Shown in pieces: positions 8,325 to 17,299 of a DNA stretch of 38,484 bases. The position numbers and the translations under genes are program-made. Numbering within the stretch: the first letter of the stretch is position 1; every line of letters starts with the position of its first letter. The notes under the pieces were generated by a model. That model was not told where the DNA came from, searched no databases, and saw only the letters and a program-made list of their open reading frames with translations. The stretch spans positions 1 to 38,484 of the forward strand of contig CAIYJE010000108.1 of the NCBI GenBank assembly GCA_903926465.1, read 5' to 3'. The stretch is from an uncultured Planctomycetales bacterium. Its GTDB lineage: Bacteria; Planctomycetota; Planctomycetia; Isosphaerales; Isosphaeraceae.

Positions 8325-9347
8325 TCAAGGCTGCTCCCGTGGCTTACCCAGGGCATCGAAGTCATTGAACTGGAAGATGTAGGCCCACCAGTCATTGAGC
8401 CGGCCGTTGTCGGTGTTCACGCCGGAGCTGTGCGGTAACCGCGTGAACCACCATTTGAGGTAGTTGCGCTGATAGTCGGGACCGCCCCAGGTCTCACACG
8501 TGACCCTGGCTTTTTTTCCGGTCAGCTTCGGGTAATCCAGCCAGTCGTCGGCCGAACTTTCCACGGCCAAGGGATTGGCATAGTCATAATCTCGCACGCC
8601 GTTGGGCGGGTAATGACAGGAGCCCACAGCCGCAACACCGCTTGACTGGTGGGCGTTGGCGGCAAACCGAGCCCAGTCACTGTCGAGCACTTCAGCCTTC
8701 CAGCCACCAAAGACGCGGCTCATGGTGGCCTCGGTCCGGTGCCCCAGATTGTGGATCATCTCGGCCGGGCCGCGCTCGTTGTTAAACCCCATGATGGCAA
8801 ACGCACGCTTGCACTTCACCTCGGGGGCATCGTACACCGGGCCGTTGATCACAAAGGCCCCACGCCCGGCCATGGCGCTCTCGGCAAAGCCACAGTAGGG
8901 AAACCCCATCCACCAGACCTCATCAAACTCGCCCGCCTCAACCCGCTCGGCCAGCCGATGCTGCGCGATGATCGCCGGGTAATCGGCCGGGTCAGGCTGG
9001 TGCCAGCCCCCCTTGGCCTTCCAGCACTCTGCAAACTGCTCACGGGTGTAGCGGAAGCCATCCACCTTCACCGGAAACTCATCAAGATTGTCCCAGCCGG
9101 TGATCTTGAACTGAACCAGGCCATAACTGACCTCTTTCACGTCGGCCGCATACTGCTCTGCCAGCTTGTGAGGGTCGTTCCAGCCATACTGCTGATGCAG
9201 CCGCTGGCCGGACCCAGCCTCCACAACGGGATCAAAGTTCAACACGTGGACCCGTACCGTGATCGGCTGGGGCGCATCACCATGGGCCAATGGCCCAGAG
9301 AAACCGGTCAGGGCCAGAAGCAACCCCAGGAATCGGAGTGTGTGCAT
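8325..9347 (-). CDS. secreted protein of unknown function with an HxxxH motif
   Basis: I favour ATG 9347 because the signal peptide (MHTLRFLGLLLALTG) begins there; an in-frame ATG at 9374 would add nine residues. The mature part is about 320 residues, rich in Trp and aromatic residues, with no domain I can name. A striking segment near residues 196-206 reads EMIHNLGHRTE: His199 and His203 spaced HxxxH, with acidic residues on both sides, a plausible metal site. Two further conserved-looking blocks are DEVWWMGFPYCGF near 142 and ESSADDWLDYP. It converges with the hydrolase gene upstream. It could be a metalloenzyme or a binding protein; I do not assign a function. Confidence 0.8.
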   Translation of the reverse strand: MHTLRFLGLLLALTGFSGPLAHGDAPQPITVRVHVLNFDPVVEAGSGQRLHQQYGWNDPHKLAEQYAADVKEVSYGLVQFKITGWDNLDEFPVKVDGFRYTREQFAECWKAKGGWHQPDPADYPAIIAQHRLAERVEAGEFDEVWWMGFPYCGFAESAMAGRGAFVINGPVYDAPEVKCKRAFAIMGFNNERGPAEMIHNLGHRTEATMSRVFGGWKAEVLDSDWARFAANAHQSSGVAAVGSCHYPPNGVRDYDYANPLAVESSADDWLDYPKLTGKKARVTCETWGGPDYQRNYLKWWFTRLPHSSGVNTDNGRLNDWWAYIFQFNDFDALGKPREQP

Positions 9348-9497
9348 GGGTGGGCCCAGGTTTGGAAGTTGCATGTTTTTGGGCTATTCTTCACGTAACC
9401 CCTGAAAACCCGCCAGAATGAAGCGCCCGTCGATCCCACTGGAGGCGAGGAGGAATACGGATCTCAGCACCAAACGCGCAACTTCAAACAGCTCAGG

Positions 9498-10532
9498 TCA
9501 GGGTTTCTCGAAGCCAGCTTGTTCGACGTTTGCGTCTACCGGTCCGCGCCTCACAAACTTCTGGGCCCGCTGCCCCTGAATATCGCCCAGGTAGAGAGTG
9601 CCATCGGTAGCAAAGGTCAGCGCGTGCACCCAGTCCACCGACCCCGGCTTGTTCCCCTGAGACAGCGTCCAGCGGTTGCGTACCGATCCCGTGGGTTCAA
9701 ACTCCACCACAATCTGGTCGCGGGGTGGAATTCCAGGCGGTAGTGCCTTGATGAACTGAATCTTTCGCATCGGTGAGGAGCCACAGGCAAAAATCCGGCC
9801 CTGGGGCGAGACCCAAAGATCCCAGGGCATCAGAATGTCGGTCCACTCGGCCAGAAAGGCACCGGCGGCGTCAAAAATCTGGATCCGGCCATTGCTGCGG
9901 TCGGCCACGTACAGCCGCCCCGCCGGATCAAACACCACCGCATGCGGCAACCGGAACTGACCTGGACCGGTTCCCTCCGTCCCAAACGCCTGGAGAAACT
10001 TGCCGGCGGAGTCAAACCGGACCACCCGGTTATTGCCATAACCATCGGCTATGTAAACCGATCCGTCGGGACCCACGGCCGCGTCGGTCGGCTGATCAAA
10101 ATGCGTTTCGTCTACCCCGGCAACTCCCAGGGTACCCAAGGTGCGAACCAGTTCCCCCTCGGGCGTGAATAACCGCACCGTATGATTACCAATATCCGTG
10201 ATCCAGGCTCGGCCCTCGGCATCAAATCCTAATCCGTGCGGCTTCTGGAAAATGCCGGCCCCCCAGCTTCGGATCAACTGGCCCCTGGCATCATAAATCC
10301 GGACCGGAACCGTGCTCCGGCTCAGCACCCACACCTGCCCAGAGCGGTCGATCTCAAGCGCGGACACCGCCCCATGGAACTCTGGAAGAGTGGGACCAGC
10401 CGGCCAGCCGGCCACAAACTGAAACGGGCTCGCGGATGGGGTGGGAGCGTCTTCCTCATGGGCCCCTGCCAGCCCCGCCAGGCTGGTCAAGAGTGCGGCC
10501 ATGAGCAAAATTCTTGCAAGGAAACAGTTCAT
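9498..10532 (-). CDS. secreted NHL-repeat beta-propeller protein
   Basis: Start set at ATG 10532, where a signal peptide begins (CFLARILLMAALLTSLAGLAGA); a longer frame reaches 10604 but adds 24 residues ahead of the signal. The 344-residue product carries consecutive NHL blades: GRAWITDIGNHTVRLFTPEGE, GSVYIADGYGNNRVVRFDSAGK and GRLYVADRSNGRIQIFDAAG. This pattern resembles the propeller of peptidyl-alpha-hydroxyglycine lyases, but I cannot confirm the lyase metal ligands, so catalytic activity is doubtful. Probably a periplasmic or surface binding propeller. Divergent from the TolC-family gene across about 325 bp. Confidence 0.85.
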   Translation of the reverse strand: MNCFLARILLMAALLTSLAGLAGAHEEDAPTPSASPFQFVAGWPAGPTLPEFHGAVSALEIDRSGQVWVLSRSTVPVRIYDARGQLIRSWGAGIFQKPHGLGFDAEGRAWITDIGNHTVRLFTPEGELVRTLGTLGVAGVDETHFDQPTDAAVGPDGSVYIADGYGNNRVVRFDSAGKFLQAFGTEGTGPGQFRLPHAVVFDPAGRLYVADRSNGRIQIFDAAGAFLAEWTDILMPWDLWVSPQGRIFACGSSPMRKIQFIKALPPGIPPRDQIVVEFEPTGSVRNRWTLSQGNKPGSVDWVHALTFATDGTLYLGDIQGQRAQKFVRRGPVDANVEQAGFEKP

Positions 10533-10858
10533 GAACGCGGCCCTGAGGTCAGTCACGGGGGGAATGCCAACTGCTGTAAGGCCAAGACATTCCGTCTCAA
10601 ACACCCATCCGGCTATCAGCTTCGATCCTCTACACTACCGAGCCACAAACCGCCAGGTACAGTAAAAATCGAAACTTCAGCGCCGACAAAACGGCCTGGG
10701 CCGGTCAGGAAAACTGGTTCACTCAGACCTTATTTAGGGCGCTCCCAACCTGGAGACCGGGAAATTGCCTTAGCTGGCAAATAGCAACGATCCGAATACC
10801 ACTATGTTACGTCGAATCAGGACGATTCGCTGCACTTCAAGTGCGCAGGATGCGGCCC
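10533..10858. other. divergent intergenic region between NHL and TolC-family genes
   Basis: No gene is supported here. It should contain promoters for both divergent genes. A short inverted repeat TTGCC/GGCAA (10765-10769 and 10776-10780) is present, but no convincing -35/-10 pair could be chosen by eye. Confidence 0.4.
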
Positions 10859-12436
10859 ATGCATGTTTCGACCCGATTCCTGGCACTGGCTGGGATAGGA
10901 TTTTGGCTGGTGACGTCAGGCTTTGCCCTGGCGCAGGGTCCACAGATTGATGTGGGTGGCGTTCCCACGTTGCCTCAGTCGCGCCTCAAGCTTGGGCGGG
11001 CGATTGGAGCCGTCGAATCTCCCTCATTGCTCCAGACCCCCTCGAACGCACCGATCTCTGGGCGAGCGGGTCCGTCGGTTAGCCGCGCCCCGGTACAAGA
11101 GTTCAACCCAGTGAGTCCAAAACCTGGGGCCTCGATGGAAACGCGGATTCCTGCCCCGCTCTCACTGGCTGAGGAAAAACCGCCCACGTTCGGTTCGCTT
11201 GGTGAACCGCTGCCGCCTCCCGAAGAGGGTGGGATCTCGCTCGATGAGGCCATTCAGTTGCTGGTCGAACGCAATATGGGCTTGATGGCGCTCCAGTATG
11301 AAATTCCGATGGCCAGGGCCGATATCCTGACGGCAAGCCTGCGGGCCAATCCGGTCTTCTATGCCGATAGCCAGTTGGTGCCTTACGGCATTTATTCGAA
11401 TGCCCGGCCCGGCGGCCAAACCCAGTACGACGTCAACGTGAACTGGCCCATCGACTTCAGCCGCAAACGTCAAGCTCGGACGGCCGTGGCGCAGAAGGCT
11501 AGCCTGGTCACCGAAGCTCAGTTCCAGGACGCCGTCCGGATCCAGATTGATAACCTCTACACGGTGGTGGTCGATGTGGCGGCCGCCAATGAAGCCGTGC
11601 GCTACAACGAAGCCTACGCCCGGGGCCTGACCAAGCTGGCTACGGTGTTTACGGAACGGGCTCAGGCCGGTGCCGTGCAGCAGTCTCAGGCCGATGCGCT
11701 CAGAGCCCAGGCCGAACGCGCGCAATTGCAGCTGCGGCTCGCCCGCTCGGCCGTGAAGTCCAACACACGCAAACTCGCCCTGCTACTCAACATGCGGGGG
11801 CAGGAAGCAGCCAATCTCAAGGTGTCTCTGAACCTTCGAGACACCCAACCGCTGCCCGAGGATGAAACATCCCTGCTGGAACGCGCCCTCCAAAATCGGC
11901 CCGATATCCTCGCCAGCCGGCTTGGCATCCAGCGCGCCTGTGCCGAAATCAAGCTGGCCAAGGCCAACAAGTATCCAGACGCCTACCTGCTCTACCAGCC
12001 CTACACGCTCCAGGACAACCGGCCGTTCGGACTCAAAAGCCCCACCTCCTGGGCCGTCGGCCTCACGGTTTCGGTTCCCCTCTTCAACCGCAACCAAGGG
12101 GTGATTGAACGGGCCCGACTCAACGCCGACCAGACCCGGATGGAACTGGCGGCCATTGAGGATTCCGTGGCCACCGAAGTCGAACTGGCCATCCGAGAAT
12201 TCGAACTCAGCCTGGACTCGGTCGTCGAGTTCGAAAAGGAAGTCATTCCCGCATCGCAGCGGGTCTATCAAACGGCCCTCAAACGCTTCAATGAAGGGCT
12301 TGATACCGTGGATGCCTTCTCGGAAGGGCAACGGGATTACAACGAAACCATTCGCGACTACCGAGACGCTCTGGTCCGGCACCGCCGCGCCGTGCTCGAC
12401 CTGAATACCGCCGTGGGTGTTCGGCTGCTGCCCTGA
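10859..12436 (+). CDS. TolC-family outer-membrane efflux protein
   Basis: An open frame begins at GTG 10841, but ATG 10859 has AGGA about 9 nt upstream and starts a clean signal peptide (MHVSTRFLALAGIGFWLVTSGFALAQ), giving 525 residues. After a Pro-rich linker to about residue 120, two OEP repeats follow, with long heptad-rich helices (alanine- and arginine-rich around 200-310 and 400-500) and the tandem pattern ISLDEAIQLLVERN / SLLERALQNRPDILASRLGIQ typical of CzcC/CusC/TolC-like channels. It would form a trimeric outer-membrane/periplasmic conduit for export. No membrane-fusion protein or RND/ABC pump gene is adjacent, so its partners must be elsewhere. Confidence 0.92.
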   Translation: MHVSTRFLALAGIGFWLVTSGFALAQGPQIDVGGVPTLPQSRLKLGRAIGAVESPSLLQTPSNAPISGRAGPSVSRAPVQEFNPVSPKPGASMETRIPAPLSLAEEKPPTFGSLGEPLPPPEEGGISLDEAIQLLVERNMGLMALQYEIPMARADILTASLRANPVFYADSQLVPYGIYSNARPGGQTQYDVNVNWPIDFSRKRQARTAVAQKASLVTEAQFQDAVRIQIDNLYTVVVDVAAANEAVRYNEAYARGLTKLATVFTERAQAGAVQQSQADALRAQAERAQLQLRLARSAVKSNTRKLALLLNMRGQEAANLKVSLNLRDTQPLPEDETSLLERALQNRPDILASRLGIQRACAEIKLAKANKYPDAYLLYQPYTLQDNRPFGLKSPTSWAVGLTVSVPLFNRNQGVIERARLNADQTRMELAAIEDSVATEVELAIREFELSLDSVVEFEKEVIPASQRVYQTALKRFNEGLDTVDAFSEGQRDYNETIRDYRDALVRHRRAVLDLNTAVGVRLLP

Positions 12437-12453
12437 GGTCCAGTTTGGACCTC
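12435..12453 (+). terminator. hairpin overlapping the stop codon of the TolC-family gene
   Basis: A perfect 8-bp stem (GAGGTCCA at 12435-12442, TGGACCTC at 12446-12453) with a 3-nt loop starts inside the stop codon. No T-run follows, so classical intrinsic termination is uncertain; it may instead protect the mRNA 3' end. Confidence 0.4.
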
Positions 12454-12482
12454 TCCTCCCGATTGCTGGAGATGCATGACCC

Positions 12483-13130
12483 ATGGATGCCCGTTCTGCC
12501 CGCCGTCGAACAGCTAGCCTTCAGTTCGAGCCAGTCGAATCTCGGATCCTTCAGTCGGTTGCCCCACTGATTGCGCTGAGTCAACTGCGGGCCCAGGCCG
12601 CCCAGGTCCACCAGCTCAATACCACGTCTACATCCCTATCTGCGTCTACCCCCACTCCGTACCAGCAACGGCGAATGGCCTTCAATGCCCACTTCCTGGG
12701 CAAATTCGCCCAGGGCCCCGGCCTGTACACCGATCAGCGGACACAGGTCTACCTCAAAGCCGAAGGGACCTCCAACCAGCTCTTGCATGGAGCCGTTCAG
12801 CTTGCCTTCTCCATCCCCCTGAACACGGCCACGGCCGCCACCGGCGTGGCCAACTTGACCGATAAAAACATTGCCCAGACCGGCACCCAGATTGCCATGG
12901 ACCTGATGGCCATTCCCGGCGCCGTGGATACGCATGGTCGTCCAACCGCGTTCAACTGGACCGTCAACGGTGGCAGCGGCGGCATTTACACCAGTGCCAG
13001 CGGCCAGGGGACCGTGCAGATTCGTTACTTTCCCGGTGGATCTCACCTGCACCAGGGATTTGTGGGAAGCACGGCCGTGATCTTCACCGGCCAGATCACA
13101 AGCACCGGTGTGAACAACATCCTGCGGTAA
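12483..13130 (+). CDS. small secreted protein with planctomycete N-terminal motif (unknown function)
   Basis: 215 residues. Starts with a basic stretch (RSARRR) and then FEPVESRILQS at about residues 15-25, a variant of the L-E-x-L-E-x-R-x-L-L-S motif at the N-terminus of many planctomycete extracellular proteins. The rest is Thr/Ser/Gly/Ala-rich with a beta-strand look: a repeated HGAVQLAFSIPL-type segment and a C-terminal GGSHLHQGFVGSTAVIFTGQI. There is no cysteine and no catalytic motif. The ATG lies 46 bp after the TolC-family stop and follows the purine-rich CTGGAGATG. Probably a cell-surface or matrix protein. Function unknown. Confidence 0.75.
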   Translation: MDARSARRRTASLQFEPVESRILQSVAPLIALSQLRAQAAQVHQLNTTSTSLSASTPTPYQQRRMAFNAHFLGKFAQGPGLYTDQRTQVYLKAEGTSNQLLHGAVQLAFSIPLNTATAATGVANLTDKNIAQTGTQIAMDLMAIPGAVDTHGRPTAFNWTVNGGSGGIYTSASGQGTVQIRYFPGGSHLHQGFVGSTAVIFTGQITSTGVNNILR

Positions 13131-13277
13131 GCCTGGGTGTAAGGGATTGAGTCGGACCACTGGGCATCGTAGCCTGGAAAGACCCAACGAGCCGGGCCGT
13201 CACCGCGCTTCGGACTTCAACCTCTGACACGCACACTCGTTTCACCTCGCCCCAGCTTCCGCGCGGAGAGCCCAGTC

Positions 13278-14552
13278 ATGCAGCTTGCAAGTCCGACCCG
13301 CCGTGTCTTCCTGGGTTCCCTGGCCGCCAGCCTGCCAGCCACGGCGGCCCTGGCCCGTACGCAAACCGCTGAAGATCGGGTTCGTGTGGCTGTGATCGGC
13401 CTGAATGGCCGCGGTCTGGATCTGGCCGCGCTGTTCGCAAAGAGCGATGGTTCCGAGGTTGTGACGGTCTGTGATTGCGATGCCCGCGTACTGGCCAAAG
13501 GGGTAGCAGCCGTTGAGAAAGCTGGTGGCAAAACCCCACATACCGAGCAAGATTTCCGCCGGGTGCTCGACGACAAGAACGTTCACGCTGTGGCCATTGC
13601 CACGCCCGACCACTGGCACGGCCCCATGACCATTTTTGCCTGCCACGCAGGCAAAGATGTGTATGTTGAGAAGCCCGCCTGCCACAACGTGGCCGAGGGG
13701 CAGGCCATGATCGAGGCCGCCCGCAAGTACAACCGCGTTGTCCAGCTTGGCACCCAGCGCCGGAGCGCGGCCCATATTGCCGACGCCATGGCCCACGTTC
13801 GGTCGGGGGCGCTGGGAAAGATTGGACTGGCCAGGGCCTGGATCCATCAGCAGCGACAACCGATTGGCCATGCCACCCCCGGCCCGGTCCCCGAGGGGCT
13901 CGACTGGACCCTGTGGCAGGGGCCGGCTCCGGCGCAGCCGTTCATCCCCAACCGGGTCCACTACAACTGGCACTGGTTCTGGCACTGGGGGACCGGTGAA
14001 CTGGGCAACAACGGCATCCATGCGCTCGACGTGGCCCGCTGGGGCCTGAACGTGGAAGCCCCCCTGCGTGTGACCTCCGGCGGCGGCAAGTACGTGTTTG
14101 ACGACGACCAGGAAGTGCCAGACACCCAGAACGTGACCTGGGAGTTTGACAATTGCGCCATCACCTGGGAACACCGGATGTGGTCCAAGCACGGCCTTGA
14201 GGGCGGCTCCGCGTTTGGCACGGCCTTTTACGGAGACAAGGGCACGCTGATTGTGGATGACAAGGGCTGGCGTGTGGAAGACGGTGAGAAGGCCGGCGGC
14301 CCCACCACCGCCGACATCGGCCCGCACATCGCCAATTTCCTGGACTGCGTGCGCACCCGCAACAGGCCCAACGCCGACATTGAAACCGGCGTGCTGAGCA
14401 CCCGGCTTTGCCTGCTGGGCAACATCGCCCACCGCACCGGCCGCAAGCTCACCTTCAACGCCGCCACCTGGAACTTCCCAGGCGATGCCGAGGCCAACGC
14501 CTTGCTGACACGAGATTACAACCCGGCGTTCGACCCCATGAAGCCGGCCTGA
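13278..14552 (+). CDS. Gfo/Idh/MocA-family oxidoreductase, Tat-exported (1)
   Basis: 424 residues with ribosome binding site GGAG. A twin-arginine signal is evident (TRRVFLGSLAASLPATAALA, residues 7-26), so the folded NAD(P)-containing enzyme is exported. The Rossmann fold begins VRVAVIGLNGRG (a GxNGxG variant), followed by CDCDARV. The family active-site motif is VEKPACHN near 130-138, preceded by ATPDHWHG. The C-terminal alpha/beta domain carries WHWFWHWGTGELGNNGIHALDVARW. Such enzymes oxidise or reduce sugars or inositols, and planctomycetes have many exported copies. The specific sugar is not deducible. A second paralogue lies at 15874. Confidence 0.92.
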   Translation: MQLASPTRRVFLGSLAASLPATAALARTQTAEDRVRVAVIGLNGRGLDLAALFAKSDGSEVVTVCDCDARVLAKGVAAVEKAGGKTPHTEQDFRRVLDDKNVHAVAIATPDHWHGPMTIFACHAGKDVYVEKPACHNVAEGQAMIEAARKYNRVVQLGTQRRSAAHIADAMAHVRSGALGKIGLARAWIHQQRQPIGHATPGPVPEGLDWTLWQGPAPAQPFIPNRVHYNWHWFWHWGTGELGNNGIHALDVARWGLNVEAPLRVTSGGGKYVFDDDQEVPDTQNVTWEFDNCAITWEHRMWSKHGLEGGSAFGTAFYGDKGTLIVDDKGWRVEDGEKAGGPTTADIGPHIANFLDCVRTRNRPNADIETGVLSTRLCLLGNIAHRTGRKLTFNAATWNFPGDAEANALLTRDYNPAFDPMKPA

Positions 14553-14586
14553 GCCGGGAACGGCAACCGGACACTCTCAGGCCGCT

Positions 14587-14918
14587 TTACTCAGCCTCCA
14601 GCCGGCCTTCCAGGTGAAAGTCAACCGGCAGCCTGGCGTTGTTTTGGATGATGAACCAGTAGGATCCGGGGGCCAGTTTCACGGTCCCCTCGTAGCTGGT
14701 GCCCCGGAAATTCGTGAGTGACAGAACGAGATCCTCGGGGCGGAGGGCCTGGTCGCGATTTTCTTGCTCCAGCCGTGCCCGGTGGGTTTGATCTTTCATG
14801 AACTGAAAACCGAAGGGGCCCTGCGAGCGGATTGTGAACGAGAAGGTACAGGACCGGGTCACGCGAATTTCATGATCCCACGCACGATCCTGGGGAACGG
14901 TCTGCCCGGCGTCGAGCG
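14587..14918 (-). pseudogene. out-of-frame C-terminal half of a split secreted protein
   Basis: The minus-strand frame ending at 14587 reads as good protein well upstream of its only start-like codon (GTG 14862): the codons from about 14916 give LTLDAGQTVPQDRAWDHEIRV and run on into TRSCTFSFTIRSQGPFGFQF. There is no ribosome binding site or start at the head of that stretch. It joins the end of the preceding gene exactly if one C is added to the CCCC run at 14922-14925, giving NIP-LTLDAGQTV. I therefore read it as the separated C-terminal beta-rich domain of the protein starting at 15503, about 305 residues when joined. Sequencing error and true mutation cannot be told apart here. Confidence 0.65.
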
Positions 14919-15503
14919 TCAGGGGATATTCTTTTCGGGAAGGTTGGCAGCTTCCGCCAGGCGAAAGGTCAGGGCGGCCGATTCCACGTCTTCCACGGTT
15001 GCGGCCGGGCCCACGCCCGTCACCAGCGTTGCCCGCTCTGGGCCAATGAATGCATAAATAAAACCAAACTGGTCGCCGGGTAATCCCAGCAGTCCCTCGC
15101 CTCGCATCCGGATTCTGAGGGCCGGCTTGCCCCCCAGCAGCCCCGCTTCAACGGCCGTGTTTTCAAATTTGGGGGAGCGAGTTTTGAAAAATTCGAGGTA
15201 ATCGGTCAGCACCTGCTCGGGGTTGGGCCGGTCAGGATTGATTGTGAATTGCTTCACTTCCAGGATTCCAACGCCACTCTGGCCCCAGGCAGTGCGTGTT
15301 TGCTGACCAACCGTTCTGGCAACCGGGCCCGTCATCCCCTTCAGGATCCTGAGCGAGCCGCCGCCGCAGCTCACTTCGTCTGAGAGTTTTGCCAGTTCCG
15401 GCTGCGCAGGTGCCCATTCCTGAAGGGCGGCCTGCTGGGCCTGAAGGTCGCGGTCTGTGAAGGAAATCAACACCGCGGCCGCCCAGATCATTCGCCATAT
15501 CAT
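14919..15503 (-). CDS. secreted protein of unknown function, 3' end apparently frameshifted
   Basis: I choose ATG 15503, with AGGGG upstream and a signal peptide (MIWRMIWAAAVLISF) at the start; an in-frame ATG at 15557 precedes that signal with implausible residues. 194 residues as it stands. The mature part resembles a PsbP/LpqN-like alpha-beta domain: LEVKQFTINPDRPNPEQVLTDYLEFFK, then GGKPALRIRMRGEG and a closing strand ATLVTGVGPAATVEDVESAALTFRLAE. This resemblance is by pattern only. It ends at TGA directly after a CCCC run, and the coding frame continues in another register (see 14587-14918). It lies opposite in strand to the two oxidoreductases that flank it. Confidence 0.72.
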   Translation of the reverse strand: MIWRMIWAAAVLISFTDRDLQAQQAALQEWAPAQPELAKLSDEVSCGGGSLRILKGMTGPVARTVGQQTRTAWGQSGVGILEVKQFTINPDRPNPEQVLTDYLEFFKTRSPKFENTAVEAGLLGGKPALRIRMRGEGLLGLPGDQFGFIYAFIGPERATLVTGVGPAATVEDVESAALTFRLAEAANLPEKNIP

Positions 15504-15557
15504 GGTTGATCCCCTGTGCTGGCGTCTCAATGCCGAGGAACGGACCCAAAGTTCCAT

Positions 15558-15873
15558 CCATCGTCTTTACTCGAACTGACGGGTAAGGACAAGGATTCCG
15601 CGGTTAACGCTGGTACACAAAAGAGGGGGCAGGCCAGCCGCCATTGGCACCCAGCTTTGCCCGAAAACCGAACCGAACCGCCACAACCCGTGCGGCCAAA
15701 ACAGTCAGCCAGGCCAACCGCTGCCTTGTCTGGCCATGGGTGGTATGATCAGGATACGTGATGGTCGATCATAAAGTTCGCACCATCCTCCAGACCCCGT
15801 GTTGCCTGGGACACCGCCTGGTATCCCAGTGGTTTAACACGCTCTCCCCAGCCCGAGAGAGGCGGCCCCGCTC
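15558..15873. other. intergenic region upstream of the second oxidoreductase
   Basis: About 316 bp between divergent genes, without a supported coding frame. It should hold the promoters for both sides. No clear promoter hexamers or strong hairpin could be assigned. Confidence 0.4.
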
Positions 15874-17205
15874 ATGAGCGATTCCCCGACTCGACGTCAT
15901 TTCCTGGCCAGTTCCGCGGCATCGGCCACAGGATTTGGGATGTTCAACATTCTTGGTGCGCGAACCTCGCGTGCCATGGTGGCGCCGCTGTCGGCCCTCA
16001 AAACACCGGTGGTGGGCCTGATTGGTGCGGGGGGCATGGGGCGTGCCAATACCAACGTCTTCATGGACCACAAGGTGCCGGTGGCGGCCGTGTGCGATGT
16101 GGATGCCAGCCACGCCGGCGCAGCGGCCGACGAAATTGAGAAGAAGCAGGGAAAACGGCCCGAGATTTACAAGGACTTTCGCAAGCTGCTGGAACGCCAG
16201 GATCTGGATGCGGTGATTATTGGTACACCCGACCACTGGCATGCCCTGCCCTGCATTCACGCGGCCGAAGCCAAGAAAGACATGTATCTGGAAAAGCCAA
16301 TCAGCCATGATATCCACGAGGCCCGAACCATGGCGGCCGCCTGCGCTCAACACGGGCGGGTGGTGCAGGTTGGCACCTGGCAGCGGAGCACGGCCGACTT
16401 CGTGGCCGCCCTGGATTATGTGCGATCCGGCAAACTGGGTCGCATCGTCATGGCCAGGGCCTGGAAGACCGACGAAGCCAATGTGGGTAAGGGCCAGGTG
16501 CAAGACCCACCCAAGGAACTGGATTATGACTTCTGGGTCGGTCCCGCTGAGTTCGTTCCCTACAAGGGGAACAATTGCCATTACAACTGGCGATGGTTCT
16601 GGAACACGGCGGCCGGCATGACCGGCGACTGGGGTGTCCACATGATCGATATCGCCCTGCTCGGCCTGGGTAAAGGGGGCGACGATGTGGCCCTTCCCCT
16701 GGAAGCGTATAATGATGGTGGCAAATTTGCCTTCCCCGATGACGACCGCACCACCCCCGATACCCAGCTTGCCGTGCTCAAATATCCCAACGCAGTCTTG
16801 CAGTGGGAAACCAACCGCCGGCCGATTGACGGCGAGCATGACAACGGAACCCAATTCATTGCCGAGAACGGAAACACCGTAACCGTCTGGCGGGGCGGCT
16901 GGTCCATCAAGACCAAGGACAACCAGGATATTGAGAAACCAGCCAACCCCGAAGGAATGAACGGTCTGAACGCCCACGTCCGGAATTTCCTGGATTGCGT
17001 GGAGAACCGCCAGCAACCGCGGTCAAACATTGCCTCGATGGCCAAAACGACCATCGTTTGTCACCTGATCAACGCTAGCTACCTGGCGGGGGGCCCCGTT
17101 CGGTTCAACCCAGAGAAACTGGACATCGAAGGGGAAGCCGGCAAGACCACCCTGGCCTACCGCCGCAATTATCGCGCCCCCTGGACGCTGCCCTCATACG
17201 CCTGA
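15874..17205 (+). CDS. Gfo/Idh/MocA-family oxidoreductase, Tat-exported (2)
   Basis: 443 residues with GAGAGAGG upstream of the ATG. Twin-arginine signal TRRHFLASSAASATG at residues 6-20. NAD(P)-binding VGLIGAGGMGRAN near 48-60 with the classical GxGxxG, then CDVDASHAG. Active-site segment GTPDHWHALP and LEKPISHD. C-terminal domain WRWFWNTAAGMTGDWGVHMIDIALLG. It is a paralogue of the gene at 13278: same motif order and export route, but diverged across most positions. Expected role is exported sugar or polyol redox chemistry. The pair brackets a divergent secreted protein, so it is not a simple tandem operon. Confidence 0.93.
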   Translation: MSDSPTRRHFLASSAASATGFGMFNILGARTSRAMVAPLSALKTPVVGLIGAGGMGRANTNVFMDHKVPVAAVCDVDASHAGAAADEIEKKQGKRPEIYKDFRKLLERQDLDAVIIGTPDHWHALPCIHAAEAKKDMYLEKPISHDIHEARTMAAACAQHGRVVQVGTWQRSTADFVAALDYVRSGKLGRIVMARAWKTDEANVGKGQVQDPPKELDYDFWVGPAEFVPYKGNNCHYNWRWFWNTAAGMTGDWGVHMIDIALLGLGKGGDDVALPLEAYNDGGKFAFPDDDRTTPDTQLAVLKYPNAVLQWETNRRPIDGEHDNGTQFIAENGNTVTVWRGGWSIKTKDNQDIEKPANPEGMNGLNAHVRNFLDCVENRQQPRSNIASMAKTTIVCHLINASYLAGGPVRFNPEKLDIEGEAGKTTLAYRRNYRAPWTLPSYA

Positions 17206-17299
17206 ATTTGAACTTTCCAATACCGGGACGCCGGTTGACGCCGGCTCCCCTGCTTCGTTCGTTTCCACCGGTACGGGATCCTCTGGGAGATTATCGCCC

